A stretch of 64,000 nt of DNA, taken from Myrica gale. Taxonomy: Eukaryota; Streptophyta; Magnoliopsida; Fagales; Myricaceae. Every line of letters starts with the position of its first letter. Positions within the stretch are counted from its first letter, which is position 1. Location of the stretch: assembly GCA_963930655.1 (NCBI GenBank), contig OZ005607.1:10432874-10496873 (forward strand), in the 5' to 3' direction. The position numbers were made by a program, and so were the translations under genes. Positions 23,230-39,675 of the stretch are shown in pieces. The notes under the pieces were generated by a model. That model was not told the DNA's origin, did no database searches, and saw only the letters and a program-made list of their open reading frames with translations.

Positions 23230-23404
23230 GGGAAAGGCTCGGGATCCCGATGGGATCCCGATGCCATCCCGATAGGGGCAGGAAATGTCTTTCCAGCCCC
23301 CCCTTTTTTTTTTTTTTTTAAATATGATTTACAGGGGCTGGAAAGACATTTCCCGCCCCTGTCGGGAAATGCTCGGGATCCCGTTGGGGTCCCAAGCATT
23401 TCCC
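23230..23404. mobile_element. Palindromic MITE with 9-bp target duplication
   Basis: The 175-bp element is almost entirely two inverted arms (left GGGAAAGGCTCGGGATCCC; right, complemented, GGGAAATGCTTGGGACCCC) meeting at a T-run near 23310. Inner arms contain GGGGC.GGAAATG and TCTTTCCAGCCCC. It is flanked by CGATCAAAA at 23221-23229 and 23405-23413. A 9-bp duplication fits the Mutator superfamily. Confidence 0.8.
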
Positions 23405-23876
23405 CGATCAAAACCAGTTTTTTTTTTTAATTAAAGTTGCTTCGAAACAGGTATCAGTGTATTACAAACACTGAAATGCTATCAGGTAATGTCCTAATTT
23501 TTCAATTATCAATCCCTTTGTATTAGTAAAATTTGATTTACAAAGTACAAATCACAGCATAAAAGTAGTAAGGCTTACAGAACATAGCCTTCTGTTATGC
23601 ATATACCAGCCCTTAGTGAATCCGGTAACATCCCAATACTACTACACTCCTGAACAATTGCCATTCGCTGACTGTGAAAGGAGGGAAGGGAATACAAACT
23701 GACAATCTTTTCTCACCACCTGCAGATAGGGAGAGAACCTATCACCCTAATGCTCTGCTTATATAACCTTTTATTGAATATTTACATATATGCTCACTCC
23801 AAACAAAAACCTTCAAACTTCAAAATTCCAATTTCAGAGAACCAAACAAGCCAAATAGGGTCGGGCATTGGTGAGC

Positions 23877-27676
<3,800 letters not shown>

Positions 27677-28381
27677 CTTTAACTCTTCTTAAATGAAAAA
27701 CAAAGTTTTCTCGCACTCCTTTTATCTCTCTGACCGAGAGTAAAGCAGAGACACTGAGAGAGCGAGGGAGAGAGAGTGGTCCTGTGGAAGAAAGTGTGAG
27801 GCTGTGAGGGAAAGCTGAGGGGGTATTTTCGTGTAGGGACGCAGGGAGGGGCCATTTGGAAATAGCTAGTTTCAAATTTGAATGCGAATTATAATAAAGA
27901 GTACTATTGGCGGAAATAGGCGTTACATTCGCACTAGGGAACGGTATTGGTTCCTGTTAATAATCTTGCTTTTTTATTTTTTGGACAAAAGCCTCCTAGA
28001 TCCTGGGATATATTTGGTCGGAGTAAAAATATAGGATTTTAAATAAGTTGTGAATATTTGTGTTGAAAAGTGTTTTATTGATGTTTGTGTAAAGTGGAGA
28101 GAGAAATGATTTAATGTAATTGCTTAATAAAAAATTATTGGAGTTATGTGAAAAAATATAGAGAGAAAATTTATGTCGAATAAAAAAGAAAAGTTGTTGG
28201 AGATTGTGTAAAATGATTGGTGTTTTTGTTTGAATTCTGAATATGTTCGGTGTTAGTTTTGTGAATGTATTTGAATCCTGAAAAAAATTTAAGAAACGAA
28301 CATAACCTTGGTTTGGAGCTCGCCCCATATTTTTGACGGGCTTGAACCAGTCCTTTTTAAGGAGTTGGGCTAAATTCATCT
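27677..28381. other. MPK13-type 5' flank and AT-rich spacer
   Basis: From 27677 to about 27830 the minus strand is CT-rich (CTCTCTCTCCCTCGCTCTC), as in many plant leaders and promoters. No canonical TATA box was seen. The rest (27996-28379) is AT-rich repeat sequence related to the miniature elements at 29.7, 32.2 and 34.6 kb. Confidence 0.45.
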
Positions 28382-28389
28382 GGGCTAAC

Positions 28390-28782
28390 TAGGGCTGTGC
28401 ATAACTGGTGGCGGTTATGCCCTCCACCGCCACCGCCACCGCTATGGGCGGTTGTCCAAAAATGGACACCGCCCCGCCACGGTTAAGGGAAGAAACTGAC
28501 CCCTAATAGTGGCGGTTTCGACGGTTAATGCAACCTACACCGGAGATCCATAAATCACAAAAAAATTTCAAAATCGCCATCCAAAATCGCAATAGATCAC
28601 AATCCAACATCGCAACAGCCAACAAATCACATCATCACAACAAATCGTCAAATCCATAATCCACAAACGAAATCCAAGATCACAGATCCACAATCCAAAA
28701 TCGCAATAGATCACAACAAATCCATAATCAAAGACTAAATCGTAACAAATCCACCACCTACAAACCCAAATCGTCACAAAAC

Positions 28783-28816
<34 letters not shown>

Positions 28817-29268
28817 TAAAGTGTTGAGCTGTGTTGCAGAGGAGAGTTGTGGGCCTGCAGCGAAGAGAGGAGGGGCAGGGGCTGACGGGAGGCTGAAGCG
28901 TCTCGGAGAAGGGAGTCGGGGAGGCCGGAGAAGGAGGGAATCGCTAAGTGGGAGCCGGGAGGGGAGGGGGGAAAGGAGAACGGAGAAGTGGGAGGAGGCT
29001 GAGGGGCCTCGAAACCATTAGGGTTTCGTGGTCCCTCAAACGACGACGTTTCTCTTTAAGAGAAACGTCGTCGTTTGGCATAAAAAAATAAATAAATAAA
29101 TAAATAAAACGGTTTTAGTGGTGGAAACCGCTACAGCCTAAATCCCCGCCCCACGGCAAAATCTGGCACCGGCACCAGTGCCCCGTGGGGCGGGGAGCAG
29201 TTTATGGCACCGGTACAGGTGGCGGTGCAGGTAAACAGGCACACCGCCGATACTGCTGCACAACTCTA
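28390..29268. mobile_element. hAT-like non-autonomous element, 879 bp, 8-bp duplication
   Basis: Flanked by GGGCTAAC at 28382-28389 and 29269-29276. Ends: TAGGGCTGTGCATAACTGG and the complement of TAGAGTTGTGCAGCAG. GC-rich subterminal parts rich in GGTGGCGG/CCGCCACC face each other. The middle has a GA microsatellite (28792-28815) and a strong hairpin (ACGACGTTTCTC / GAGAAACGTCGT, 29042-29074). No transposase. Same family as 45589-46288. Confidence 0.85.
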
Positions 29269-29639
29269 GGGCTAACATCAATTCATTGATGACTCGACGC
29301 AAAGCCTATATAAACTCTAATGCTTCTAGAACTATAATAGAGACAAATGAACCTGCAAAATACTTTATTACAACGCCAATCTAAACAACTCATTAGAAAT
29401 AGTGTTAGTTAAAGATAAAAATATAAAAACAGCAGGTATAGTGTCACATATGTTGAGATACGTCTCCCACTCAGACACATAGCAATAATCAATTACAATA
29501 GGAGGTAACTCCCCCTAACATATAGCCCTATTGACCACAATATCTCAACCAAAACTAGATAGTATAACAAAAACAATAACATACTATCAGAGTGTCGGAC
29601 CTCGTCACCTCTCTCTCTCTCCCTTTCGGGATGTGCTTG

Positions 29640-32600
29640 GCTGGCAAGATTTGCAGGGAAGCTTAACTTGGGAAGAAATGTTCAAAAGCAGAGAATGATT
29701 CCCAACTTGCAAGCTGACAAGTGAAAAAAAATTTAGATGTTGGTTTGGAAGAAATTTTTAGAATTATGATAAAATTGTGAATATTTCGGTAATGTTAAAG
29801 CTATATTGACATGCGTGCAAAAGTTGTTAAAATGAATTGATGTTTGTAAAAAAAGTAATAAATTGTTGTTTTGGAATACATGTGTTTTGTAATGTTTGGA
29901 TTGAAAAAAAAAAGTATGATGCAAATCCTGAAAAAATGGTAAACGAACATCACCTCAAAAGCGGAGAATGAGAGATTAATCTACTTCCCCCAGAGGGGAT
30001 GTTCGTTTTCTAAATTGGAGATTAATCGACGGAGACAGTTTCCCAAATGGAATCATAGCAAAAAAAAAATCCCCCAAATGAGAGATTTTTTTTTTCCTTT
30101 TCCAATGCCATTGGCAATAAAGTTACAAGAAAAGTTAAAGATGAAAATGTTAGGATGAGCTATTAAATCCTTCCATAATTTCCCCGAGCAAAACCAAAAC
30201 CGTTCATTTATTTTAATTTCCAAATAGAAAAAATTATAAATTAATTTTGTTTCATATATTTTTTAAATAGTTTTGTTTTTATCTCAAAACAAGCTTTTTC
30301 GTTATACAAAATCAGTCTCAATTTTTCGACAACAATAAAACCTTTTCAATCTCCAATAAAATTGGCTTCCAAAACATATGATATGCCTTTGACAATCGCT
30401 TGCAAGATGTGTTTAATTTTTTTTCATTTTCAAGCATCTCTTTTGTCCACGCTTTATATAGAAACATAATTCTAACAACATTTTAACTTACTAAACGAGT
30501 TTTAACAATTAAAATAACTAGACTCTAAACATATTAGCCCAACAAGTCCACTACGCAAATAAGCACAAGCCCACTAAAGCATTAGTAATCCAGCTGTCTC
30601 CTAGCTGTCCCACTTTAGTCGACCACTTCTCCCTTTTGTCTTCAACATCTTCTATTTTCGAAGTCTCTCAAAGTATTGAAATGCCGATTGCCTATCTTTC
30701 CCTTTTGCAGACCCAAATCTTCTCCTCTATCCTCCTACCTGGTCGTGCAACAAAATAAAACTTGAGAGATTTACTTCTTACGGAATTTTTAAAAAGTTGA
30801 TAAATTTTTTTAAAAAAACTTGATTATAAAATAATTTTTATTGAATTTTATTAAATAGTAAAGAGAAAAAAGATTTAATATAATTTTTTAATGAAATATT
30901 AAAGTTGGTGTTAAAAGGTATTGAAAATTTTGAGATTTGTATTTTTAGGTGTAAATTTTTTTTTTTGAAAAGTTCAAAGGGGTAAAGTCATAATTAGCAC
31001 CACAAGTATGAGTAAAAATCAAATTAGTACCCCTAACTATCAATTCGGCGATTTGAGACTCATAAATTTTGAAAATAATCAATTCTAGCCCGTTTAAATT
31101 AGATGTTAAATTCAACGAAAATCATGCAAAATGACCAAAATACCCCTAACCTCAAAACGGTCTCTTCGAAAAAAAAAACAGCGAAACAAAACCTCAAAAC
31201 AGTCCTTTTCGTTATAGTAGACTATTCTTGATAACCTAGATCCTCCAATAAGTTTTATTTATTTATATTTACAAGTTAATTCTTTGAAGCATTTATATTT
31301 TTTTTCAGAAATTTTAAATTAATTTTATTATTTATTTTAATAACTTTTTAATAAAATGTTACATTATCAAATTTCATTAGTGACCTAGGAATAGTGAACG
31401 AGGGGCTAAAATGTCACAAATTTGTGAACCTACTTGATGAATTTGTTGAAGTTCATACTCTAGTCACCAATTTATCATAAAATCATATCCCATAACCCTT
31501 GTATAATTAAGCCAAATTTTTACAAAATTTCAAAATTTTTACACAAACCCTAACATTTTTCTACACAAACTCGAACATATTTTACCCCCTTATTACTCGG
31601 CTCTCATCTCTCCTGCATTTTAAGAGTAGACTAGGTATTTGACATATCAAAAGAGGCACAAGGATTAAGGAACTCTCCTCATGAAAATGATAAGGGAGAT
31701 TAGCTTTACGACTTCTAATAGGAATGAGAGCCGTAACTACCATTTCAGTCCTAGTGAGACTGTGCCTTTCCAGGTTCTATGAAAAGATAAAGTATCCCCC
31801 GTTTAGACATCAAGGAGCATTGCAAGATACTCGGATCTATTGGCATCACCAATAAAAGTTAAATTTTCTCTCTACAAAAAAATTGCTTTTCCTTCTAGAA
31901 AACTAAAAATAAAATTGGCGATGTGAAAATTGTCACCTTGTTATAATTTAAAAAAAAGTTAAAATTTTTACTACCAATAAAATCTCAAAATTTTTACTGG
32001 AGATATGTGTAATCTATTCAGGATGAGTAGTTGGGAACGCTCAATGTTTTAAAATTTGAAACTTCTTTCTACTGTGCTAGTCATGTCGTTTCCCGGCACT
32101 CCTCAAAGTCGCTTGATTGGGAAAGAAATGTTCAAAAGCAAAGAATGATTCCCAACTTGCAAGTTGACAAGTGGAAAATATTAAAATGTTCGTTTGGAAG
32201 AAATATTTAGGTGATGTTAAAGTTGTATCGATATGCGTGCAGAAGTTGTTAAAAGATATTGATATTTGTAAAAAAAGTAATAAATTATTGTATTGGAATA
32301 CATGTGTTTTGCGATGTTTAGATTGTATAAAAAAAGTATGATGCAAATCCTACAAAAAAGTGGTAAACGAACATCACCTCAAAAGCGGAGAATGAGAGAT
32401 TAATCTACTTCCCCCAAAGGGGATGTTCGTTTTCTAAATGGGAGATTAATCTACGGAGACATTTCACCAAATGGAATCTTAGCAAAAAAAAAATCCCCCA
32501 AATAAGAGATTTTTTTCCCTTTTTTTTCTTTCCAATGCCATTGGCAATAAAGTTACAAGAAAAGTTAAAGATGAAAATATTAGTATGAGCTATTAAATCA

Positions 32601-34985
32601 TTCCATAATTTGTCTGAGCAAAACCGTGCCTTTATTTTAATTTCCAATAGAAAAAATATAAATTAATTTTGTTTCATATTTTTTTAAATAGTTTTGTTTT
32701 TATCTGAAAACAAGCTTTTTCGTTATACAAAATCATTATTCTCAATTTTTTGATAACAATAAAACCTTTTCAATCTCCCATAAAATTGGCTTCCAAAACA
32801 TATGATATGCCTTTGACAATCGCTTGCAAGATGTGTTTAAAGAATTTTTTCTTTTCAAGCATCTCGTTTGTATAGAAACATAATTCTAACAACATTTTAA
32901 CTTACTAACAGACTTTAGCTAACAACCAACGAACGAGTTTTAACAATTAAAATAACTAGACTCTAAACATATTTTCTCCCTTTTGTCTTCAACTTCTTCT
33001 GTCTTCGAAGTCTCTCAAAGTATTGAAATGCCAATTGCCTATCTTTCCCTTTTGCAAACCCAAATCTTCTCCTCTATCCTCCTACCTGGTCGTTCAACAA
33101 AACAAAACTTTTATGAATTTTGAGTCTCTAAAAGAAAATTTTGAAGAGATTTACTTCTTACGGAATTTTTAAAAAGTTGATCAAAAAGTTTAAAAAACTT
33201 GATTATAAAATAATTTTTATTGAATTTTATTAAATAGTAAAGAGGAAAAGATTTAATATAAATTTTTAATGAAAACAGTCTCTTAGGGAAAAAAAACAAC
33301 AGACAAAAACCTCAAAACAGTCCTTTTCGTTATAGTAGTTTATTCTTAATAACCCAATTCCTCCAATCAGTTTTATTTATTTATATTTACAAGTTAATTC
33401 TTTGTAGCATTTATATTTTTTTTCAGAATTTTTAGATTAATTTTATTATTAATTTTAATAATTTTTTAATAAAATGTTACATTATCAAATTTCATTAGTG
33501 ACCTATAGTGAACGAGGGGCTAAAATGTCACAAATTTGTGAACCTACGTGATCAATTTGTTGAAGTTCATACTCTAGTCACCGATTTATCATAAAATCAT
33601 ACCACATAACCCTTGTATAATTAAACCAAATTTTTACACAAACTCTAACATTTTTCTACACAAACTCGAACATATTTTACACCCTTATTACTCGGCTCTC
33701 ATCTCTCCTGCATTTTAGGAGTAGACCAGGTATTTGACATATCAAAAGAGGCATAAGGATTAAGTAACTCTCCTTATGATAATGATAAGGGAGATCAGCT
33801 TTAAGACTTCTAATAGGAATGAGAGCCGTAACTACCATTTCAGTCCTAGTGAGACTGTGCCTTTCTAGGTTCTATGAAAGGTAAAGTATCACCCCTTTAG
33901 GCATGGAGGAGCATTTCAAGATACTCGAATCTATTAGCATCACCAATAAAAGTTAATTTTCTCTCCACAAAAATTGCTTTTCTTTCTAAAAAACTAAAAA
34001 TAAAATTGGCAATGTGAAAATTCTCAACTAGTTATAATTTAAAAAAATAAAAAATTTTCAATAAAATTTCAAATTTTTTACTATAGATATGTGTAATCTA
34101 TTCGGGATGAGTAGTTGGGAACACTCAACTGTAGACTGTGCCTTTCCCGGTTCTATGAAAGATAAAGTATCACCCCTTTAGGCATGGTGGAGCATTGCAA
34201 GATACTCGGATCTTTTGGAATCACCAATAAAAGTTAAATTTTTCTCTCTAAAAAAAGTTGCTTTTCTTTCTAGAAAACTAAAAATAAAATTGGCAATGTG
34301 AAAATTTTCACCTACTTATAATTTTAAAAAAAAATTAAAATTTTTACTGCCAATAAAATCTCAAAATTTTTACCATACATATGTGTAATCTATTTTGGGA
34401 ACACTCTAAATTTTTTAAAATTTGAAACTTCTTTCTACCGTGCTAGTCCTGCCTTTCCCCGGCACTCCTCAAAGTCGCTTAACTGGGGAAGAAATGTTCA
34501 AAAGCAGAGAATGATTCCCAACTTGCAAGCTGACAAGTGGAAAATATTGAGATGTTCTTTTGGAAGACATTTGTAGGATTATGATAAAATTGTGAATATT
34601 TAGGTGATGTTAAAGTTGTATTGACATGTGTGCAGAAGTTGTTAAAAGGGATTGATATTCGTAAAAAAACAATAAATTTTTGTATTGGAATACATGTGTT
34701 TTGTAATGTTTGGATTGAAAAAAATAGTAGGATGCAAATCCTAAAAAAAAAGCGGTAAACGAACATCACCTTAAAAGCGGAGAATGAGAGATTAATCCAC
34801 TTCCCCCAAAGGGGATGTTCGTTTTCTAAATGAGAGATTATTTTTTTTCCTTTTCCAATGCCAATGGCAATAAAGTTACCAGAAAAGTTAAAGATGAAAA
34901 TATTAGGATGAGCTATTAAATCCTTCCATAATTTGCCTGAACAAAACCGTTCCTTTATTTTAATTTCCAATAGAAAAATTAACTG
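29640..34985. repeat. Large direct duplications, units about 2.4 kb
   Basis: The segment beginning GGGAAGAAATGTTCAAAAGC (about 29660) returns at about 32120 and 34485. The first two units run on in parallel for about 2 kb (markers: CCAATGCCATTGGCAATAAA, the GAACGAGGGGCTAAAATG segment, CTCATCTCTCCTGCATTTTA, GGTTCTATGAAA). The third is cut at about 34985 by the hAT relic, and a short extra piece lies at 34135-34440. Unit 1 has about 350 bp near 30900-31200 that unit 2 lacks. Each unit contains a miniature element with ends ATGTTCGTTT / AAACGAACAT (about 29736-29954, 32187-32376, 34551-34768). The unit starts resemble sequence upstream of the small genes at 47.5 and 57.4 kb. No functional gene was found. 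Confidence 0.7.
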
Positions 34986-35947
34986 CAACATCATTGGCTA
35001 AGGCACTATCTACTGTGATTGTGAAAATGCTATCTATCCCCCATTCTAACAAACATGACTCAATCGTCCTCCCAATTGTGATTCCTTGATGATTAGGAAC
35101 TTTAATAAAATTTATGATTGTTTTATGTAAGTTCCAACCATTATCAACAAAATGGGAACCATGTAATTAAGATTTTGAATAGAAGTCCACATATCAGTAG
35201 TCAAACAAATACCCTGACTAGTATTGATAAACATGTTCCTTAACTTTTCTTTCTCTTGGATAAATAAGTCCAAACAATCCTTTATTATAGTGACGTGAGA
35301 AGGAATTGGGAATCTAGGTTCAAGAGACCTCACAAAATCCTTAATCACTTACCCCTCCACCAACCTAAAAGGCAACTCATCTATGATTATCATCCTTACA
35401 AGTGCAACCTTTATTTTTTTCTCATTGTATTTAACAAGGCCCATCCCTCTACTTTTTCCCTCCTTGAAAATCTCAGCCAACTTCACTTGCTTTTCATCTA
35501 ATAGACGTTCCTTAGAAAGGTAAGGTCTATATTTTTTCAAGTGATAAAGTAAGGAAGATGTACCTTGCTTCTTTGAGTCACAAAAAAACTCACTTTTACA
35601 ATGACTCATTTAGCTTTAGGTGGATTACTATCTTCAATCTTCTCAAAGTGGTCTCATGCTTTGGATTTAAGCTTAATTCTTCTCTAATAAAGAGAAGGCC
35701 GACCTCCAAAAGTACCTTGAGGCTGAGTATTATCTGTGGAAAATGTTGGATTCGTTTGGGACCTTGGGGTGTCGGGACTTGGACTTGGTCCCAAATTTGA
35801 ATCATCCCCTGAAGTAGGCATGCCAACATCTCTACTAACATTTGAATCATCCCCTGAAGTAGGCATGCCAACATCTCTACTGACGCCAGTGTCGTCATTA
35901 GACTCATTAAAATCCATAGGCTCCATCTGTGTCAATTGCAAAAACAA
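34985..35947 (-). pseudogene. BED-finger hAT transposase remnant
   Basis: Minus-strand pieces in shifting frames: an acidic N-terminus with a duplicated DVGMPTSGDDSNVSR block (35890-35790), a BED-finger-like part (CKSEFFCDSKKQGTSSLLYH, 35600-35530), then VRMIIIDELPFRLVEG, KDCLDLFIQEKEKLRNMF, GICLTTDMWTSIQNLNY and KVPNHQGITIGRTIESC with EWGIDSIFTITVDSALANDV near 34995. This is the order seen in RICESLEEPER-type proteins. The catalytic remainder and dimerisation domain are absent. Frameshifts near 35700 and 35345 and the truncation make it non-functional. Confidence 0.85.
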
Positions 35948-36897
35948 TATTTAACCACTAACCAAAAACAGCCCCTGAATTATTCACCCTTCATACTGCA
36001 TAGTTTATTGTAGTAAAGTACGATTATAGAAACAAAATATGAAATTAACTGTGTTGCCAATGTCAATTTGAATCTTTAAAGATTAAGAAATTATATTTAT
36101 CCATAAAGAAACATTAAAGAAAACCAAAACGCAAAAAATATAAACAGAACTATCTAACTCGTGGAAAGTATGACTTATGAGTTATGAAGAAACAAAAGTA
36201 TGAAATAGAAATTTTTTCGTGGGGTGGAAGGTGGGTGAAGAACGATACATCGAGCTATTCAATTCGTTTTGAGTGTCTATCTCTGCAATCTTACTAAATT
36301 AACATCGAGTAGTTCAAGTTCAATCAGGGAGAATTTCCTTTCATTTTCAGGAAAAAGAATGATACATATATAAGAAAGGCACACAGCTAATAGAATAGTT
36401 TGATGTAGAACCAAAATTAAATCTGAATGCTCAAGTACTAGTGACTAAATAAAATCCCAATCATGAAATACAACGTCAAAACATCACAAACGACAACCCG
36501 TTATTCTATTCGGATCCACACAACACACTCAATCTGACAGCTTGTGTTCGTCCCCTACACCGAATCCCTCAGAACTCCAGTCTCCAACAATAATCAATAA
36601 AGCGTGTTACAATCATGAAATAAACAACTAAAATTGCTCATTTGAATTGTAATACATCATCTCTACACAAGATTTCACGAAAATCAACAAATATTTCAAA
36701 AAGGAAAAAATTTCTAAACCATAAGTTTTGAAAACTTTACAAATCTTGATGAAGCGAACACAAATAATGTGGATAAAGATATATACATGTTATAAAAGCA
36801 CATAAAACAAACTATATAAAAAACGCCCAAACCCGAGAATCTCGCGTTGTTTACACGGGACAACAAACGCACTAGCTAGCTATCGATGTGATGAGCT

Positions 36898-37251
36898 TAT
36901 TAGAATTTACATAATATGTGAAAGGTGGGCCTAACTCAACTCCAAAAGACACCTTGAGGAGTGAGGGATGCCACAACCTTATAAGGAGCACATTGACTTG
37001 TTTCTCTAGCAATGTGAGACTTACAACACTCCCTCTCACGTTTTGTGGGAGGACATCCAAGCCAACACATGGAAACGGGTGACGGTGAGACCACAAACTA
37101 GGAACCTTGCTCTGATATCATGTAAGAATTTACATAATATGTGAAAGGTGGGCCTAACTCAACTCCAAAAGACGCCTTGAGGAATGAGGGATGCCACAAC
37201 CTTATAAGAAGCACATTGACTAGTTTCTCTAGCAATGTGAGACTTCCAACA
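36898..37251 (-). mobile_element. Miniature LTR element (TRIM-like), copy B
   Basis: The two LTR copies are 37121-37251 (5', ending TTCTTACA on the minus strand) and 36898-37028. TGATATCAGAGCA (37108-37120) is the primer-binding site. Flanks GAGCT (36893-36897) and GAGCC (37252-37256) agree at 4 of 5, fitting a 5-bp target duplication. It lies inside the BED-type hAT relic. Confidence 0.85.
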
Positions 37252-37890
37252 GAGCCATACGCAATTTCAAAAGAAATATATAAGAAATAAAAAAGGTTAA
37301 CAAAAGAAATATCATGATTGCACCCACATGCCATTATTTTTTTATGATAGACCTAAAGATCAGAGAACTTCCAGACAAGATGCGTGAGATCCAGAGAGAT
37401 GAGGAGTTCCAGGAATTCATACATGATAAATGAAGACTGAGGAGTTGAAGATATGCAACGTAATGGCATATTCCTGCGAAGACTAAAGTTTGGAGGCCGG
37501 AGACGTTCGACTGGCGGCGTAGAGAGAGAGAAGCTCACCGGAGAGGGGGCGAAGGAGAAGATTTTGAGAGAGGTCGAGAGAGTAGAGACTAGAGAGGGGC
37601 GGAGGCGCTAGGGTAAATGAGTGAAGAAATGTAGATCCTTTTAGTTTTCAAAGTGTATAATGTCAGTTGATATGAGTATCAAAACGACGTAGTTTTGATA
37701 CTCATATGTATATTTTTATTATATATATATATACCGGGTCGGGTCGGAAATTTCAGAAAAACTATGTATATTTCGACCTCGACCCGAAACTTACGAGAGA
37801 GAAATTTCTCTCGTAAGTCGACCCGAAGTTTCTCGGTTCGGTTTGGAACGTCAGGTCGAGTCGGCTTTCACTATTTCGTGAACACCCCTA

Positions 37891-38646
37891 TAGATGCTAC
37901 GTTGAATTCATTACACTAACTATAGATGAGTTTTTACAAATGATGCTACTTGATAGGTGTTTCATCATTGAGCTTTTTCTCAAATATGCAATGCGTTATC
38001 TGATGTACCAATGTGATCCAATCTTCTAAATTAGTTGTTTTTGTATTTACCAAATTGTTTGAGATGACGGAGGTTCGTACCCTGTGATATTACATGGATG
38101 ATGTTTATTTCAGTTTTTTTAAGAAAAAAAATTCATTTTTAGAACTAGATATCAAAATCGCAAATTTTAATACAAATTTCAACTCATTTTCACACCAACT
38201 TCAATATTTTCTCTTATAAAAAAAATTACATAAAATATTCTCCAAGTGAAAATAAGGTCTTCATCGCCGAAATAACTAATAATAATTCTGAATGGTTGAA
38301 GAAGTTCGGCTTCCCATGGAGAGTCCCTTGGAGAGATAATGAGACAATCCATGCAGCCCAAATAATCCCTTACATAAGGAGACTGAATCAGCTTGTATTG
38401 CTCATATGTAATCAGATTATGTAGGAAATACTGAATCAGCTTGTATTGCTCATATGCAATCAGATTACGTAGAAAAACTCTGTCTCATCATCTATTTTCA
38501 GCTATGGGATTTTCATTATCTCATTGTTGAACTTTATGTCAAACAAGTTACCCCTCTCTAATTTCTTAAATTTGACTTCAGCCACGATAAGCACAATTTG
38601 ACTCTATCCCATTGCTAAACTTTAGGCTAACTACTCCTACTTAGCA
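37891..38646. other. AT-rich spacer with a tandem duplication
   Basis: No gene recognised. A 48-bp unit beginning ACTGAATCAGCTTGTATTGC is repeated in tandem at 38382-38429 and 38430-38477 with a few differences. A 60-codon minus frame (38179-38361) shows no domain. Confidence 0.45.
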
Positions 38647-38960
38647 TCACCGAGATCTTTCTTCAAATTCTCTCAAGGTCATGATATATCTTTCCATAGT
38701 ACTTTCCTTTGTCCTTCGAAGTATTGATTGTACATAGCGCAATTGGTGATCTTCCATAGAACCTAGGCCATCCTTGTCGTAGTTGTAAGAACCGATAGCA
38801 AGTACAGTAGGTTCATAAACCTTCTCATTTACCACGCATAACTAGTGATTCATTTTGAATATGCAAACCCCTAGATTAATTGGAGTATAGTCAAGAAGCA
38901 TTTGGTGAACAAGAGAGGATATATGATCAACAACTGACTCATTCAAAAGAACTTATCTAC
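38647..38960 (-). pseudogene. DUF247 (UPF0481) protein fragment
   Basis: The minus frame encodes VNEKVYEPTVLAIGSYNYDK followed by GLGSMEDHQLRYVQSILRR and a MTLREFEERSR end. This matches the N-terminal signature of plant DUF247 proteins (…P..LR..N..AYEP..VSIGP.H.G...L..ME..K.RY...). A stop replaces the usual continuation at about 38647, and an upstream CIFKM segment with a stop between suggests further decay. Only about 90 of the usual 400-500 residues remain. DUF247 proteins are membrane-linked and of mostly unknown role. Confidence 0.7.
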
Positions 38961-39675
38961 ATCAAATACATTATTGTGACAATTTTAACACTAAAACTAA
39001 AATATTAACAAATGTTTTAAAAAAATTGGAGCTTCTTTCTTTCACATATGGAAAAGATAATGCAACTTGTTTAGAGAGTCAGTTCCAGATCGCCCATGTC
39101 TTTTAGAAGATGAAATTTTTTGCTCTCTTGAAGAAGCTAAAAAAATGACCCCTTTGAAATATTGCTTTTCGACTTTCATGGTGAAACTAAAACAATGGCC
39201 GAAGAAATTTCAAGAAGCGTAGAGAGAATTTTTTTTTCCCTGAATGAATAGTCCTTGTTTTAGGGAAAAGAAATGCGATGTCTAGTGAGTAAAATTTTTA
39301 AATTTTTTTAAAATTTTGAGCCTAAGTTTGGATGCTCAAAAATAAAGAAAAAATTATTTCCCTAATGAAAATTTTCTTTTTGGAAGTAGTGTAGATTATG
39401 TTGACTTTTATAGGGGTCTGTGAAAAGTCAATAGAAAATATGAAAGAATATTTGGTTGAAGATTGATTTTTATTAGAGATTGTGAAAAGTGTAGAGAGAT
39501 GATTTAAGATGAAGTTTTTTTTTAATGAAAAATGTTGGAGTCTGTAAAAAATTAGTTGAGAAAATGTGTGGAGAGATGATTTGATTTGAAAAATGTAAAT
39601 AATTTTTTGACCAAAACCTTGAAATTATTTTGTTTGGCAACAAAAATTTTCTAAAAAATGAAGAAGAAGAAGAAG
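38961..39675. other. AT-rich spacer
   Basis: No gene recognised. The segment around 39300-39640 carries AAAATTTT-rich repeat sequence like that at 28.0-28.3 kb. It ends in a (GAA)n tract that serves as target site for the next element. Confidence 0.4.

Larger units (their letters stand above)
34976..37890 (-). mobile_element. hAT element relic (RICESLEEPER-type), 5' end retained
   Basis: The right edge on the minus strand starts TAGGGGTGTTCACGAAATAG, a typical hAT-family terminus. Inward lies a CT-rich leader (37500-37600), then the transposase remnant (35947-34985). The left part is cut off at about 34976, where sequence passes directly into the tandem repeat unit. A miniature LTR element (36898-37251) is nested inside. 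The 3' TIR and target duplication are missing. Confidence 0.6.

Noticed and set aside
27996..28379. 127-codon minus frame rich in Phe, Asn and Leu
   Set aside because: It is AT-rich repeat sequence that recurs at 29.7, 32.1, 34.5 and 39.5 kb with similar accidental frames.
28821..29021. 66-codon Arg/Glu/Gly-rich plus frame
   Set aside because: It lies in the GA-rich middle of a non-autonomous hAT-like element and has no motif.
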